A DNA stretch of 64,000 nt from Verrucomicrobiia bacterium. Its GTDB lineage: Bacteria; Verrucomicrobiota; Verrucomicrobiia; Opitutales; Opitutaceae. The notes beneath the pieces were generated by a model, which had not been told where the DNA came from, made no database searches, and worked only from the letters and a program-made list of their open reading frames with translations. A program made the position numbers and the translations under genes. Each line of letters starts with the position of its first letter. The stretch's first letter is position 1. The stretch spans positions 32,392 to 96,391 of the forward strand of contig WYBX01000107.1 in NCBI GenBank assembly GCA_011525695.1, given 5' to 3'. Positions 35,552 to 43,866 of this stretch are shown one piece after another.

Positions 35552-35700
35552 CGTGGAGGGACGACCTCCGTGTCGTCCAATTTTCGGTCGGAATGACCGT
35601 CATGGAGGGACGCCCTCCGTGGCGTCCACAAATCCGATGGGAAATTCATTCTGCGCAGCGGATCGATCTTCGTGGCCGTGACGGAGCACGGCCCTCCATG
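35552..35700. repeat. R1 element, composite copy (reverse orientation)
   Basis: Starts with a hairpin with compensated stem (GGACGAC-CTCCGT-GTCGTCC), then the spacer AATTTTCGGTCGGAATGACC, then the full R1: GGACGCC-CTCCGT-GGCGTCC, core, and GGCCGTG-ACGGAG-CACGGCC, ending CCCTCCATG at 35700. It is the mirror image of 30910-31059. It fills most of the 345-base gap 35479-35823; no gene there. Confidence 0.9.
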
Positions 35701-35823
35701 TACGAGGTTCGGAACGTTGTGGCCGTGATGTCGCCGCGCAATAAATGGCAGCGCTTGCACAATAAACGCCGAGCCGGCCACCGGTGGCCAGTGCACACTT
35801 TGGGACAACCAACCCCCGGACTC

Positions 35824-36126
35824 ATGAGCGCGATCAAAATCCATCTCGAATACGCGGAATACAGTGCAGTGGCTCGCTACGCGGAGAGTCTCGGCGTCAC
35901 GCCGGAGGACGTCGCCTTCGCGGCACTCAACCGGCTCATGATGCGCTGCGAGGAACCGGCGACAAAGGCCGACATTGCTGAAACCCGCGAGTGGCGGCGC
36001 AACAACCTGCCGCTGTGGAGCGACTCGGCGTGTTCGCCGCATCCCTACGAGGGCAAGCCGGACGAGCAGCCCGAGCCCGCCCGGATGTTCGAGCACTCGT
36101 CGGCCGGTTCGGAACGCAAGGAGTAG
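35824..36126 (+). CDS. Small hypothetical protein
   Basis: 100 residues from the ATG at 35824. The first ~45 residues (IKIHLEYAEYSAVARYAESL, GVTPEDVAFAALNRLMM) read like a beta strand plus two helices, as in ribbon-helix-helix DNA-binding proteins (strand, then helix with small residues, then helix). The tail is charged and proline-rich (WRRNNLPLWSDSACSPHPYE). I do not recognise a family. An RHH regulator is possible but unproven. It ends 8 bases before the truncated rhombosortase-like frame. Confidence 0.55.
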   Translation: MSAIKIHLEYAEYSAVARYAESLGVTPEDVAFAALNRLMMRCEEPATKADIAETREWRRNNLPLWSDSACSPHPYEGKPDEQPEPARMFEHSSAGSERKE

Positions 36127-36133
36127 CGACGCG

Positions 36134-36409
36134 CAGTTGTCCGGCGTCGGTGCCGGCCTCCTGGCCTTGCTGGCGCTGGGCAGCCTGCAGGATGGGGAGG
36201 CAGGACCGCGCTGGTGCTGGTGGGCTCTCCTGGGGCTGTTGGTGGTGAAGATCGCCCTCGAGAGCATGACGCGGACGCCGTTCCTGGCCACGTTTCCCGA
36301 GCCTGATATTCGCTCGGTTCCCCTCGCCCATGCGGCTGGCGTCGTCACCGCAGTCGGAATACATGGGTTCCGGCGGCGCGGGCGGGGCTGCGCCCTTACG
36401 GTAGTGTGA
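36134..36409 (+). pseudogene. Possible rhombosortase (rhomboid-type) C-terminal remnant
   Basis: From QLSGVGAGLLALLALGSLQD through ALLGLLVVKIALESM to DIRSVPLAHAAGVVTAVGIH, this ~90-codon frame matches the C-terminal half of rhombosortases: the active-site serine segment (L)SGV..G, a helix with (V/L)K(I/L)..E, and the catalytic-His segment AH..G. The N-terminal membrane helices are missing, and the serine segment is degenerate (QLSGVGAG in place of GLSGVxHG). Upstream in this frame lies only the antisense-like overlap of the 100-residue gene. I read it as a decayed gene fragment, not a working enzyme. Membership is by eye. Confidence 0.4.
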
Positions 36410-36487
36410 TTCAATGAAGCTTGCGACGATGTGAGGCCGGGCCTTCGGAGGGAGGCCGTCACGGCCCCGAAGGTCGGAACTTCGTAG

Positions 36488-36587
36488 ATGGAGGGCCGTG
36501 CTCCGTCACGGCCATGAAGATCGATCCGCTGCGCAGGATGAATTTCCCATCGGGTTTGTGGACGCCACGGAGGGCGTCCCTCCAGGA
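36488..36587. repeat. R1 element (canonical copy)
   Basis: ATGGAGGGCCGTGCTCCGTC opens the element; GGACGCCACGGAGGGCGTCC then CTCCAGGA closes it. Outer stem TGGAGGG/CCCTCCA, hairpin 1 loop CTCCGT, hairpin 2 loop ACGGAG. This is the cleanest copy for deriving the consensus. It lies in the 316-base gap 36410-36725. Confidence 0.92.
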
Positions 36588-36621
36588 ATCAGTTTTCGAG
36601 TCCAGGGATCAGAATTGGATT

Positions 36622-36652
36622 CGTAGGGGCGCAGGCGAGGCTGCGCCCCTGC
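36622..36652. repeat. R2 short palindrome
   Basis: CGTAGGGGCGCAGGCGAGGC followed by TGCGCCCCTGC. A compact stem of the R2 family, just before the tetratricopeptide-like gene. Confidence 0.75.
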
Positions 36653-36725
36653 AGTTGTGAACGGCATCGCAGGGCTGGCGCTCAATTTTCTTCGCCTTTT
36701 GGCGGGCTGGCCGTTTTCAAGGCGC

Positions 36726-38141
36726 ATGGGATTTTTCGATCGCTTCACCTCGAAGAAACCGCCGGCCCCGCCCACGCCACCGACGGATTCCGCGGCGGCG
36801 GCCAGTGACGGCCTGCCTGGCGGGCCGACACCGGCCGGGCGGCCGGCTGAACCGGCGGCAGGCCCAGGCACCGCTGCGACAGCCGCAAGTGCAGGCAGCG
36901 TGAAGGTCCGGCTGGCAGACGCGCGCGAGAAGCTCGAGGCCCGTGACCTGCCAGCCGCGCTGGCGATTTACGAGGAGGTTCTGGCGGGCGCCGGGGACCG
37001 GGCGGATGTGCTCGTCGCCATCTCCGGGGATCTGGGATCGCGGGGCCATGTGGCCGAAATCATCGAGCTGGTCGCCCCGCGTTACGACGCGGATCGGCAT
37101 GGCCCTGCTACCGGGCTGAACCTGCTCCAGGCCTACCTGGCGGTGCGCGATCCCGATGCCGCGCAGCATGTGCTCGACATCCTCTTCACCTTGAACCGGC
37201 CCGAGCTCGAGGAGCGGCTGCACGGGTTCTCCAATGCGATCGCTGAAATGCTCGCGGCGCCCGAGGCGGTCGTTGGCGGCGGTGGCGGGCGCGACCCGGC
37301 CAAGGTCGGGCTGATTTCCATCAGCAAGCCGATTTGGTTCTACGGACTGGAGTCGCTGGCCGCCCAGATCCTGCCGCCGAAGGAAGGCCGGCTGCGCCGG
37401 ATTGCGTTCGCGCAGCTTGCGGTTCCCGGCCATGCCCCCGAGGGCGACGCGTTGAAACAGCCCGAGGACGAACTCGGCCGGCTCTCACGGGCGATTCCGC
37501 TCTGGTTTGCCGAGACGTTTTATTTCTCGCCCGTCTATGCCCCCGTGGCGGCCATTGGCATCATGACCCCGGCCGAGGGTGGCAGCCATTACGCCGCCTT
37601 TGGTGCCGAGTGGACGATGGACAATCTCCGCCAGCTCGTGGAGACCACGGCGGAGGGCCTGGACTACATTGTCACCGGGGCGCTCAAGGCGACGGCCGGC
37701 GATTATGAGCTCAACCTCCGGGTCTGGGAGGTGAAGACCTTTCGGGAGCGTAAGAGCTTCGCGGCGCGCTGGACGCCGGCCACGGCCGACGCGTCGCTCG
37801 CGCAGCTTCATGCGCAGGTGCGCGGCTACATGGAATGGTCGCCCTCGAGCGCAGCGTTTGCGTACACGATTCCCGCGCAGCCGCGAGCCTGGATCGAGAC
37901 GCTCGGCGCTTCGCTGGGACTTTTCCTGGTTGAGAAGACGATCCTGCCGCGCGAGTCGCTTCCGCCGCTGAAGCCCGATCTGTCCCGGGCGGGGCAGCAG
38001 GCTGCGGCCGGTGAGGCGGCGTCATTCGCGTTTCTCACGCTGCGACACCGAGTGGCGAAGCTGGGACTGACCGAGGAGCCGATCGAAGGGGCGCTGGCGC
38101 GTTCGCCGCTCGTCAACCAGGCCCAGAAGGCGCTGGGGTAG
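36726..38141 (+). CDS. Hypothetical protein with tetratricopeptide-like N-terminus
   Basis: 471 residues from the ATG at 36726 (MGFFDRFTSKK). The 23 in-frame residues upstream were left out because MGFFDRF is a typical soluble start. A Pro/Ala linker (residues 10-60) leads to a helical part, LADAREKLEARDLPAALAIY and ISGDLGSRGHVAEIIELV, resembling TPR repeats (to about residue 175). A mixed domain follows (residues 190-420) with HYAAFGAEWTMDNLRQLVET and YIVTGALKATAGDYELNLRV. I do not recognise this second domain. The stop codon TAG lies directly at the start of an R3 element. Confidence 0.6.
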   Translation: MGFFDRFTSKKPPAPPTPPTDSAAAASDGLPGGPTPAGRPAEPAAGPGTAATAASAGSVKVRLADAREKLEARDLPAALAIYEEVLAGAGDRADVLVAISGDLGSRGHVAEIIELVAPRYDADRHGPATGLNLLQAYLAVRDPDAAQHVLDILFTLNRPELEERLHGFSNAIAEMLAAPEAVVGGGGGRDPAKVGLISISKPIWFYGLESLAAQILPPKEGRLRRIAFAQLAVPGHAPEGDALKQPEDELGRLSRAIPLWFAETFYFSPVYAPVAAIGIMTPAEGGSHYAAFGAEWTMDNLRQLVETTAEGLDYIVTGALKATAGDYELNLRVWEVKTFRERKSFAARWTPATADASLAQLHAQVRGYMEWSPSSAAFAYTIPAQPRAWIETLGASLGLFLVEKTILPRESLPPLKPDLSRAGQQAAAGEAASFAFLTLRHRVAKLGLTEEPIEGALARSPLVNQAQKALG

Positions 38142-38240
38142 GAGTCTGTCGGGCTTACGCGGGACTGTTCTCAAAGGGGCGCACCGAGAGTCGGTGCAGG
38201 CGACAGCCTCCTTAGCGAAAATGCCGCGGGCATTTTCGAG
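38141..38240. repeat. R3 element (full copy)
   Basis: Begins at the last base of the preceding stop codon: TAGGAGTCTGTCGGGCTTAC. The main stem is GGAGTCTGTCGG-like with GGCGACAGCCTCC, followed by GCGAAAATGCCGCGGGCATT and TTCG, a second terminator-like hairpin. It is placed at the 3' end of a gene like the copy at 46444. Confidence 0.9.
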
Positions 38241-38306
38241 GACGAGGCGGAGCGGCCCCTTCGCGGGACGCCCTTCTGCCTTCGCCAAGGCTATGGCGGA
38301 CAGGCC

Positions 38307-38561
38307 GTGGCGTCCACAAACCCGATGTGACACCCATCCTGCGCAGCCCATCGATCTCAATGGCCGTGACGGAGCACGGCCCTCCAAATACGATGCTCGT
38401 ACATGGAGGGACGCCCTCCGTGGCGTCCTTAAGCCCGATGGGAAATTCATGCTGCGCAGCGGATCGCACTTCATGGCCGTGACAGCCTGCGCGCCGACCT
38501 GTCCCCCGAAGCCTTGGCGAAGGAGGAAGCCTCGGCGAAGGCGGGAGCACGGCCCTCCATC
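38307..38561. repeat. Two adjacent R1 elements, the second interrupted
   Basis: A truncated R1 (38307-38391) is followed by another from 38402 (CATGGAGGGACGCCCTCCGT). The second is interrupted after GGCCGTGAC by about 60 bases of AAGCCTTGGCGAAGGAGGAA-type sequence before resuming with GGGAGCACGGCCCTCCAT. Together with R3 they occupy the 465-base gap 38142-38606. GCCAAGGCTATGGCGGACAG, at 38284, recalls a motif seen again near 57690. Confidence 0.8.
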
Positions 38562-38606
38562 TACGAAGTTCGGACCTTCGCGGCCGAGACGGGCTGCCCG
38601 GCCGGT

Positions 38607-39377
38607 TTAGGGACGCGTGTGGCTCAGCAGCCACGTATAGAGTTCGGGATTGGCGTAGGTTTCGGTCCAGGAATCGTGCTGCGCCTCCGGGTAGATGGTG
38701 AGCTGCACGTCGGCGACTTCGAAACGTTCCATGGCCTCCACCATCCGCTCCGATTCGGCGACCGGCACGGTTGGATCCCTGGCGCCATGAAATGCCCAGA
38801 TCGCGAGGCTGCGCAGTTCGGAGCGCTTCTCCCTATGCGAACGGTAGGCGGTGATGAAATTCCCGCCACCACAGACCGGCACCATGGCGGCAAACCGTTC
38901 GGGAAACGCCGTGCCAAGCTCCCAGGCGCCATAACCGCCCATGCTCAGGCCCGTCAGGTAGACGCGCGCGGGGTCGATCGCGTGGGACGCCATGATTTCG
39001 TCCAGCAGCGCGAGTAGTGCGGCCGTGTTCCACCATTCGCCCTTGGGGCACTGGGGCGAGATCACGACGAAATTTTCGGCCAGGAGCCGCGCGGCCGGAC
39101 CACGCGGCGACTCGCGCAGCAGCTTCGGCGGACCGTGTTTCGCGACCGACCACACATCGTCGCCGCGTTCGCCCGATCCGTGGAGGAAGAGCAGCAGCGG
39201 CCAGCGTTTTCCTGGTTCAGCACCATATCCGTCGGGCAAACCCTGGAGGTACTTGTAACTGTGGGTGACCGTGACGCTTCGTTCGAACTGGTGGACGGTC
39301 TGGGTTTCAGCGGTGCCGGGATTCGACATGATGGGGAGGGTAGCCAGGGGCAGCAGCGCTGCGAACAGCGGATTCAT
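38607..39377 (-). CDS. Secreted alpha/beta-hydrolase (esterase, PHB-depolymerase-like)
   Basis: 256 residues from the ATG at 39377; a longer frame starts 10 codons earlier. A signal peptide covers residues 1-24. KYLQGLPDGYGAEPGKRWPL and LLLFLHGSGERGDDV give the oxyanion region; VYLTGLSMGGYGAWELGTAF holds the nucleophile serine; WAFHGARDPTVPVAES carries the Asp; and AQHDSWTETY the His. Fold and spacing match the phospholipase/carboxylesterase and feruloyl/acetyl-xylan esterase relatives commonly secreted by polysaccharide degraders. The substrate is unknown. Confidence 0.88.
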   Translation of the reverse strand: MNPLFAALLPLATLPIMSNPGTAETQTVHQFERSVTVTHSYKYLQGLPDGYGAEPGKRWPLLLFLHGSGERGDDVWSVAKHGPPKLLRESPRGPAARLLAENFVVISPQCPKGEWWNTAALLALLDEIMASHAIDPARVYLTGLSMGGYGAWELGTAFPERFAAMVPVCGGGNFITAYRSHREKRSELRSLAIWAFHGARDPTVPVAESERMVEAMERFEVADVQLTIYPEAQHDSWTETYANPELYTWLLSHTRP

Positions 39378-39425
39378 TTTTGGACGGAAGCGCCAGGACG
39401 GGAGCATGGAATCAAAGCGGCAAGC

Positions 39426-40055
39426 TTACGTCCCATACAGCCGATCGCCAAAATCGCCGAGCCCAGGCAGGATGTATTTCCGCTGGTTCAGCTCACGATC
39501 CAGCGCGGCCGTGTGAATGATCGTGCCGGGGTGGTGCTTTTCCACCTCGGCGACGCCTTCGGGCGCGCAGACGATGGAGACGAGCGTCGGATTCTCCGCG
39601 CCGTGCTGCTTGACCACGGTCAGGGCGGCGGCCGCGGATCCGCCGGTCGCGAGCATCGGATCCACGATGAAGACGTGCCGGCCGGTCGAACCATCCAACG
39701 GCGGCAGCTTGCAGTAATAACTGCGCGGCTTGGCGGTCTCATGATCCCGCTCGAGCCCGATGTAACCGACGCTCACGTCGGGAAAGAGATCGCTGAACGG
39801 CTGGACCATCCCGAGCCCGGCCCGGAGAATCGGCACGACGATGAGCTTTTCGGCGGCGAGGACGCGCGCCTGCATGCCCTCCAGCGGGGTCTGGATGTGC
39901 CGGGTCCGGGTCTCGAGTCCCCGGGTGGCCTCGACTGCGAGCAGCAGGCTGATCTGGTAGGCGAGGGTGCGGAACGTCGCGGGCTTGGTGGTGACGTCGC
40001 GCAGGTGGGTGACGATGTGCGCGGCCAGCGGATGTTCGAGGACGTGGAGCGGCAT
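39426..40055 (-). CDS. upp: Uracil phosphoribosyltransferase
   Basis: 209 residues, the usual length. It salvages uracil with PRPP to UMP. HPLAAHIVTHLRDVTTKPAT is the family N-terminus; VVPILRAGLGMVQPFSDLFP and VGYIGLERDHETAKP follow; the PRPP loop is VFIVDPMLATGGSAAAAL; and the end shows the uracil-binding YILPGLGDFGDRLYGT. It lies 28 bases after the deoxyribosyltransferase-like gene, so the two probably form a nucleobase-salvage unit. Confidence 0.95.
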   Translation of the reverse strand: MPLHVLEHPLAAHIVTHLRDVTTKPATFRTLAYQISLLLAVEATRGLETRTRHIQTPLEGMQARVLAAEKLIVVPILRAGLGMVQPFSDLFPDVSVGYIGLERDHETAKPRSYYCKLPPLDGSTGRHVFIVDPMLATGGSAAAALTVVKQHGAENPTLVSIVCAPEGVAEVEKHHPGTIIHTAALDRELNQRKYILPGLGDFGDRLYGT

Positions 40056-40083
40056 GGGACAGTCTTGGCGAGGGCGCCGATGT

Positions 40084-40782
40084 TCAGAGCAAATCGCGCT
40101 CCACTTTCCGCTCGAGGTGCCGCTCGAGCTCCTTGCGCAGTTCCTTCTGCTTGCCGCGCAGGCCGGTCGCCAGGCTGAGCCACTGGTAGGCCTCCTCGCG
40201 CAGATGCCGTGGCAGGACGGGTTCCGCCGACATCACGCGTTCGAAGCTGCGCACGCACTGGCTGGCGATTCGCTCGCAGACCAGCTGGGCGGCGGCGGAG
40301 CTGTGCTGACCCGCGAGATGCAGCGCATGGTCGACGCGCCGCTGCCGCCGCTGGAGCACGCCGCGGTATTCAAAAAGTCCGGGCACGATCGCCGTGGTGG
40401 TTCGCGGGAAGCAGCTGGCCATCAGATTCCAGGGTTCGCTGCGCTGGTCGCCGGCGCTGCGGACATCGGTCCGCAGGAGGACCGACGGGATGTCGGCGAA
40501 TTTCGCGACCATGAACTCGACCACCGTGCCGCTGTCGAGATCCGCGCCGTCAAAATTGAACAGGCCGAGATCGCACTCGAGCAATGCGCGGAGATTCGTG
40601 TCGCGGATCGCCTGCCGGCTGCGTCCGCGCAATTCGGCGAAATCCTGGGGCAGCACGCAACGGAAACGCCCATGCGATTTCTCGTAGATCGCCTCTGCCA
40701 GCCAGGCATTCCCGATCAGGTGCTTCAGCGAAAAGAGCTCCCCCGCGAAGTAGACCGTGTAGTTGCGCTTTTTCTTCTTCAT
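40084..40782 (-). CDS. Nucleoside 2-deoxyribosyltransferase family protein
   Basis: 232 residues. The family transfers or hydrolyses the deoxyribose of nucleosides. VYFAGELFSLKHLIGNAWLA and VLPQDFAEL match the N-terminal nucleoside region. The catalytic segment is DLGLFNFDGADLDSGTVVEF followed by MVAKFADIPSVLLRTD: Asp and Glu in DGxDxDSGTVVE are the expected nucleophile/acid positions. The basic C-terminal helix (KELRKELERHLERKVERDL) is an extension. Paired with upp, it is likely to return deoxynucleoside bases to the salvage pool (inference). Confidence 0.82.
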   Translation of the reverse strand: MKKKKRNYTVYFAGELFSLKHLIGNAWLAEAIYEKSHGRFRCVLPQDFAELRGRSRQAIRDTNLRALLECDLGLFNFDGADLDSGTVVEFMVAKFADIPSVLLRTDVRSAGDQRSEPWNLMASCFPRTTTAIVPGLFEYRGVLQRRQRRVDHALHLAGQHSSAAAQLVCERIASQCVRSFERVMSAEPVLPRHLREEAYQWLSLATGLRGKQKELRKELERHLERKVERDLL

Positions 40783-41097
40783 CCGGGTCGCAGGATTCGA
40801 GCAAGGGCCGGATGCGCCTGCGGCTCAATGGAATTTGTCGGCCGGGATGGGCGTCCGGGGATTCGAAAGGGCAACCGCGAAGCGCGCGAAGGAACGCGAA
40901 GAGCAGGCTCGGGGCCGTGAGGTAGCGCCGCGTCTCTGACCGGCGCAATGCATTCCCAAAACCGTTCGCTCAGAGACGCGGACCAGCCCCAATCCTTTAA
41001 CCGCAGATGCCGCAGATATCACGGATCCCCAATACTGGGTTTCTCAAGCCAAACGCGGCCGGGCTCCGCCCCGGCCGCAACGTTCCGAACCTCGTCC

Positions 41098-41197
41098 ATG
41101 GAGGGCCGTGCTCCGTCACGGCCATTGAGATCGATAAGCTGCGCAGGATGAATGTCACATTGGGTTTGCGGACGACACGGAGGTCGTCCCTCCAGGA
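41098..41197. repeat. R1 element with compensatory stem change
   Basis: ATGGAGGGCCGTGCTCCGTC at left; at right GGACGACACGGAGGTCGTCC, in which GCC/GGC of the consensus stem has become GAC/GTC, keeping the pairing. The loop ACGGAG is unchanged and still complementary to loop CTCCGT. This is in the repeat-filled gap 40783-41310, which holds no gene. Confidence 0.92.
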
Positions 41198-41231
41198 TTC
41201 AGTTTTCGAATATGCAATCAGAATTGGCTTC

Positions 41232-41258
41232 GTAGGGGCGCAGCCTTGCCTGCGCCCG
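41232..41258. repeat. R2 left half
   Basis: GTAGGGGCGCAGCCTTGCCT followed by GCGCCC; only the left arm of R2 remains, next to the penicillin acylase stop. Confidence 0.7.
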
Positions 41259-41310
41259 CAGATCGCGTTGTGGAACGCGTTGGACGCGGCGGGTGCGCGG
41301 CACTCGCGGG

Positions 41311-43767
41311 CTACGGCACGAGGATGAGCGTGTAGCGCGTCTCACCCGGCAGGAACGGGGTCGGTTCGCCCCGCACCCAGGCGGCGTGGCCGGCCCGGTA
41401 GAAGGGTGAGAGCGGGTGGGCGCTCTGGCCCCCAGGCATGTGGAAAATGCCCTCCTCCTCGCGGCCGGGCGCAACCACGAGCCGCTCACTGGCACCGTGG
41501 TTGGGGCTTTGGACGCGCGGCATGTCGTCCCCGCCCGGCAGCGGATCCTCGGGCATGTTGAGCCAGTTGCTCATCCAGCCGGGGAGCAGGTTGCCGAACG
41601 GATGCCGGATCCGCGCCCGGTTGCGCCAGCCCCAGTTCGCCTGCGGCAATATCACCCCGGCGCGATCGAAGGCGCGCACGACATCATCGATCGCGCCGAC
41701 CAGCAGATCGTCCCAGGTTGCATAATCCGCGGCCAGCAGGTGCATCGGCCTTTCGCGCAGGAGGGCCCAGGCGGCCGGCTCCAGTTGGAAACTGTTCCAG
41801 GCAAACTGCGGGTAGGCTTCGGTGCAGGAGGCGAAGATGGGTCCGAACATCCGGGTGTAGACCGCAATCCGGAACTCGCGTACGATCCGGTAGCTCACCG
41901 CCTCCGTGCTGGCGCGGCCCTCCCACGGCTCGGCAAATCCACGCAGTGCCGACCGCCCCTTCGCGGCTTCCGCCACCTGCGGCGTCAGCGTCTTCATCAG
42001 CAGCGCATGCCAGGGCGCGAGAAACAATGCGCGATCGTCCAGCTGGATTGCCAGCAGGTCACGCGGCGTGGCGCGTTCGAGAGCCGCGAGTCCGTCGCGA
42101 ATCTGGGCGGCGCGATACGGCCGCGCATAATCGCCGTCGCCCAGGACGGACAGCGCCGCGCCTCCGAGCGGGCGCTGGTTGCCGGACCAAATCCGGCCAT
42201 CGCTCCCAATGCCGGCCGGCCGCGCGCCCACCGTCGTGCCCACAACCGGTATTTCCCCGGGCGCTACGAAGCCCTCCCACTTGCGATCGCCGAAAGCCCA
42301 GCTGACCGGCAGCCGGCCATCGTAACCGGCACGCTTCGGCAGCCGGCCGGCGATCGTCCAGGCAACATCGCCGGCGGTATCCGCGACGACGAAATTCTGG
42401 GTGGGAATTCCCGTGGCATGGGCAATCGCAATGGCTTCCTCCACCCGGCCCGCCGTTTCCAGTCCGATCAGCCGGAAATTCGTCGCAGCGGGATCATGCG
42501 CGGTCCAGCGCAAGGCGAGCGGCCGGCCCCGGTCGTTCTCGCCCACAATCGGCCCCCACACGGTCCAGGCGTACTCGACCGGCACGTCGGCGGCGCCCTT
42601 GACCCGGATGACATCCTTCCGCTGCTCGACCTTGACGCCCTCGAGGTGGTCCGGGGTCACGTACCAGTTGTCCAGGCCAGGCATGGTTTCCACCACCACG
42701 AGATCGCTGGTGTCGGTGTAGGAGTTCGTGAATCCCCAGGCGATCCGGCCATTGCTGCCCGCGACGACCACGGGCGTGCCGGGAAGGGTGACACCCGTGA
42801 CGCGATGCATGGCGCCGTTGCCGGCGGGCGCGCCGGCGTCCCACTGCAGCGACGCGCGATACCAGATGTTTGGTACCCGGAGATCGAGGTGCATGTCGTT
42901 CGCGAGCAGGGCAGCGCCGCTGGCGGTGTGAGCGCCGGCCAGCGCGAAGGCGTTCGAACCGACGACGGTCTCCGGCTCGCGCGCGGGAAAGGGGAACCGC
43001 GAGGGCTCGGCTGCCGGCGCAGAGCTGAGTTTGGCCGCCCGCAGGTTGATCCGGTTCGGGCCGGGGATGGGCGCCAGCGGAGCCGTCGTGCCGTCGAGCG
43101 CCGCGTCCTGCGGGAGCACGAGCGGATTGAAAAACTCGATGGCCTCGAGGCCCAGTTCGTCCCGCAGCGTCATCAAGCTCCGTTCGTACCGGCCGTCGTC
43201 CTCCTGCAGGTCGAGCGTCATGGCATAGATGACAAGGATCGAATCCTCGATCCGCCACGGCTGGGGCGATGCCCGGAGGAGCAGGTATTCGAACGGTCGT
43301 GCGCGCAGGGCGGCGAGTCCGGCGTTCACCCCGTCTGCGTAGGCATCGAGCACCTTGCGATCAGCGGGCTCGAGCCGCGCCGTCACCTCGCCGGCGAGCC
43401 GGCGGAATCCGTGCATCCGGACGCTGCGGTCATGGTTGAGCGCGCGTTTGCCAAAAAGCTCCGCCAGTTCGCCGGCGGCGCTGCGGCGCAGCAGGTCCAT
43501 CTGGAAGAAACGTTCCTGGGCATGCAGCCAGCCGAGCGCCCGGGCGACATCGATCCGGTCCCGACCCCGCAGGGTTGGGACGCCCGCGGCATCGCGGGTG
43601 ATCGTCACGGCCGCCTGCAGCCCGTTCACCCCCTGCGTGCCCTCCAGCTGCGGCACGCTCGCGCGCAGCCGCCAGAAGAACCAGCCAATGGTGAGCACCG
43701 CGACCAACAGCAGGAGGCTGAGGACGCTGGCAAGCAGGCGGAGGCGTTTCGTGGTTTCCTGGTTCAT
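41311..43767 (-). CDS. Penicillin acylase family Ntn-hydrolase
   Basis: 818 residues. An N-terminal membrane anchor or signal (residues 8-33: LRLLASVLSLLLLVAVLTIG) precedes the alpha chain. The autocatalytic cleavage site and nucleophile is Ser271 in ETVVGSNAFALAG, followed by ALLANDMHLDLRVPNIWYRA. RMPHAQ-like LHAQERFFQMDLLRRSAAGE in the alpha chain (residues 81-100) and WGWRNRARIRHPFGN near the end are family features. Members hydrolyse amides, including acyl-homoserine lactones, cephalosporins and penicillin G. The substrate cannot be named here. It is adjacent to, and co-directional with, the MFS exporter. Confidence 0.9.
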   Translation of the reverse strand: MNQETTKRLRLLASVLSLLLLVAVLTIGWFFWRLRASVPQLEGTQGVNGLQAAVTITRDAAGVPTLRGRDRIDVARALGWLHAQERFFQMDLLRRSAAGELAELFGKRALNHDRSVRMHGFRRLAGEVTARLEPADRKVLDAYADGVNAGLAALRARPFEYLLLRASPQPWRIEDSILVIYAMTLDLQEDDGRYERSLMTLRDELGLEAIEFFNPLVLPQDAALDGTTAPLAPIPGPNRINLRAAKLSSAPAAEPSRFPFPAREPETVVGSNAFALAGAHTASGAALLANDMHLDLRVPNIWYRASLQWDAGAPAGNGAMHRVTGVTLPGTPVVVAGSNGRIAWGFTNSYTDTSDLVVVETMPGLDNWYVTPDHLEGVKVEQRKDVIRVKGAADVPVEYAWTVWGPIVGENDRGRPLALRWTAHDPAATNFRLIGLETAGRVEEAIAIAHATGIPTQNFVVADTAGDVAWTIAGRLPKRAGYDGRLPVSWAFGDRKWEGFVAPGEIPVVGTTVGARPAGIGSDGRIWSGNQRPLGGAALSVLGDGDYARPYRAAQIRDGLAALERATPRDLLAIQLDDRALFLAPWHALLMKTLTPQVAEAAKGRSALRGFAEPWEGRASTEAVSYRIVREFRIAVYTRMFGPIFASCTEAYPQFAWNSFQLEPAAWALLRERPMHLLAADYATWDDLLVGAIDDVVRAFDRAGVILPQANWGWRNRARIRHPFGNLLPGWMSNWLNMPEDPLPGGDDMPRVQSPNHGASERLVVAPGREEEGIFHMPGGQSAHPLSPFYRAGHAAWVRGEPTPFLPGETRYTLILVP

Positions 43768-43866
43768 CGGGAATCGCGGCTGCTACGTCAGCGTTCCCGG
43801 ACCGCTGTTCCGGTCAACCCAAGTCTCCCGCCCCGGATCCGGGTGCGGGCGAGGCCCGCAGCTGGT

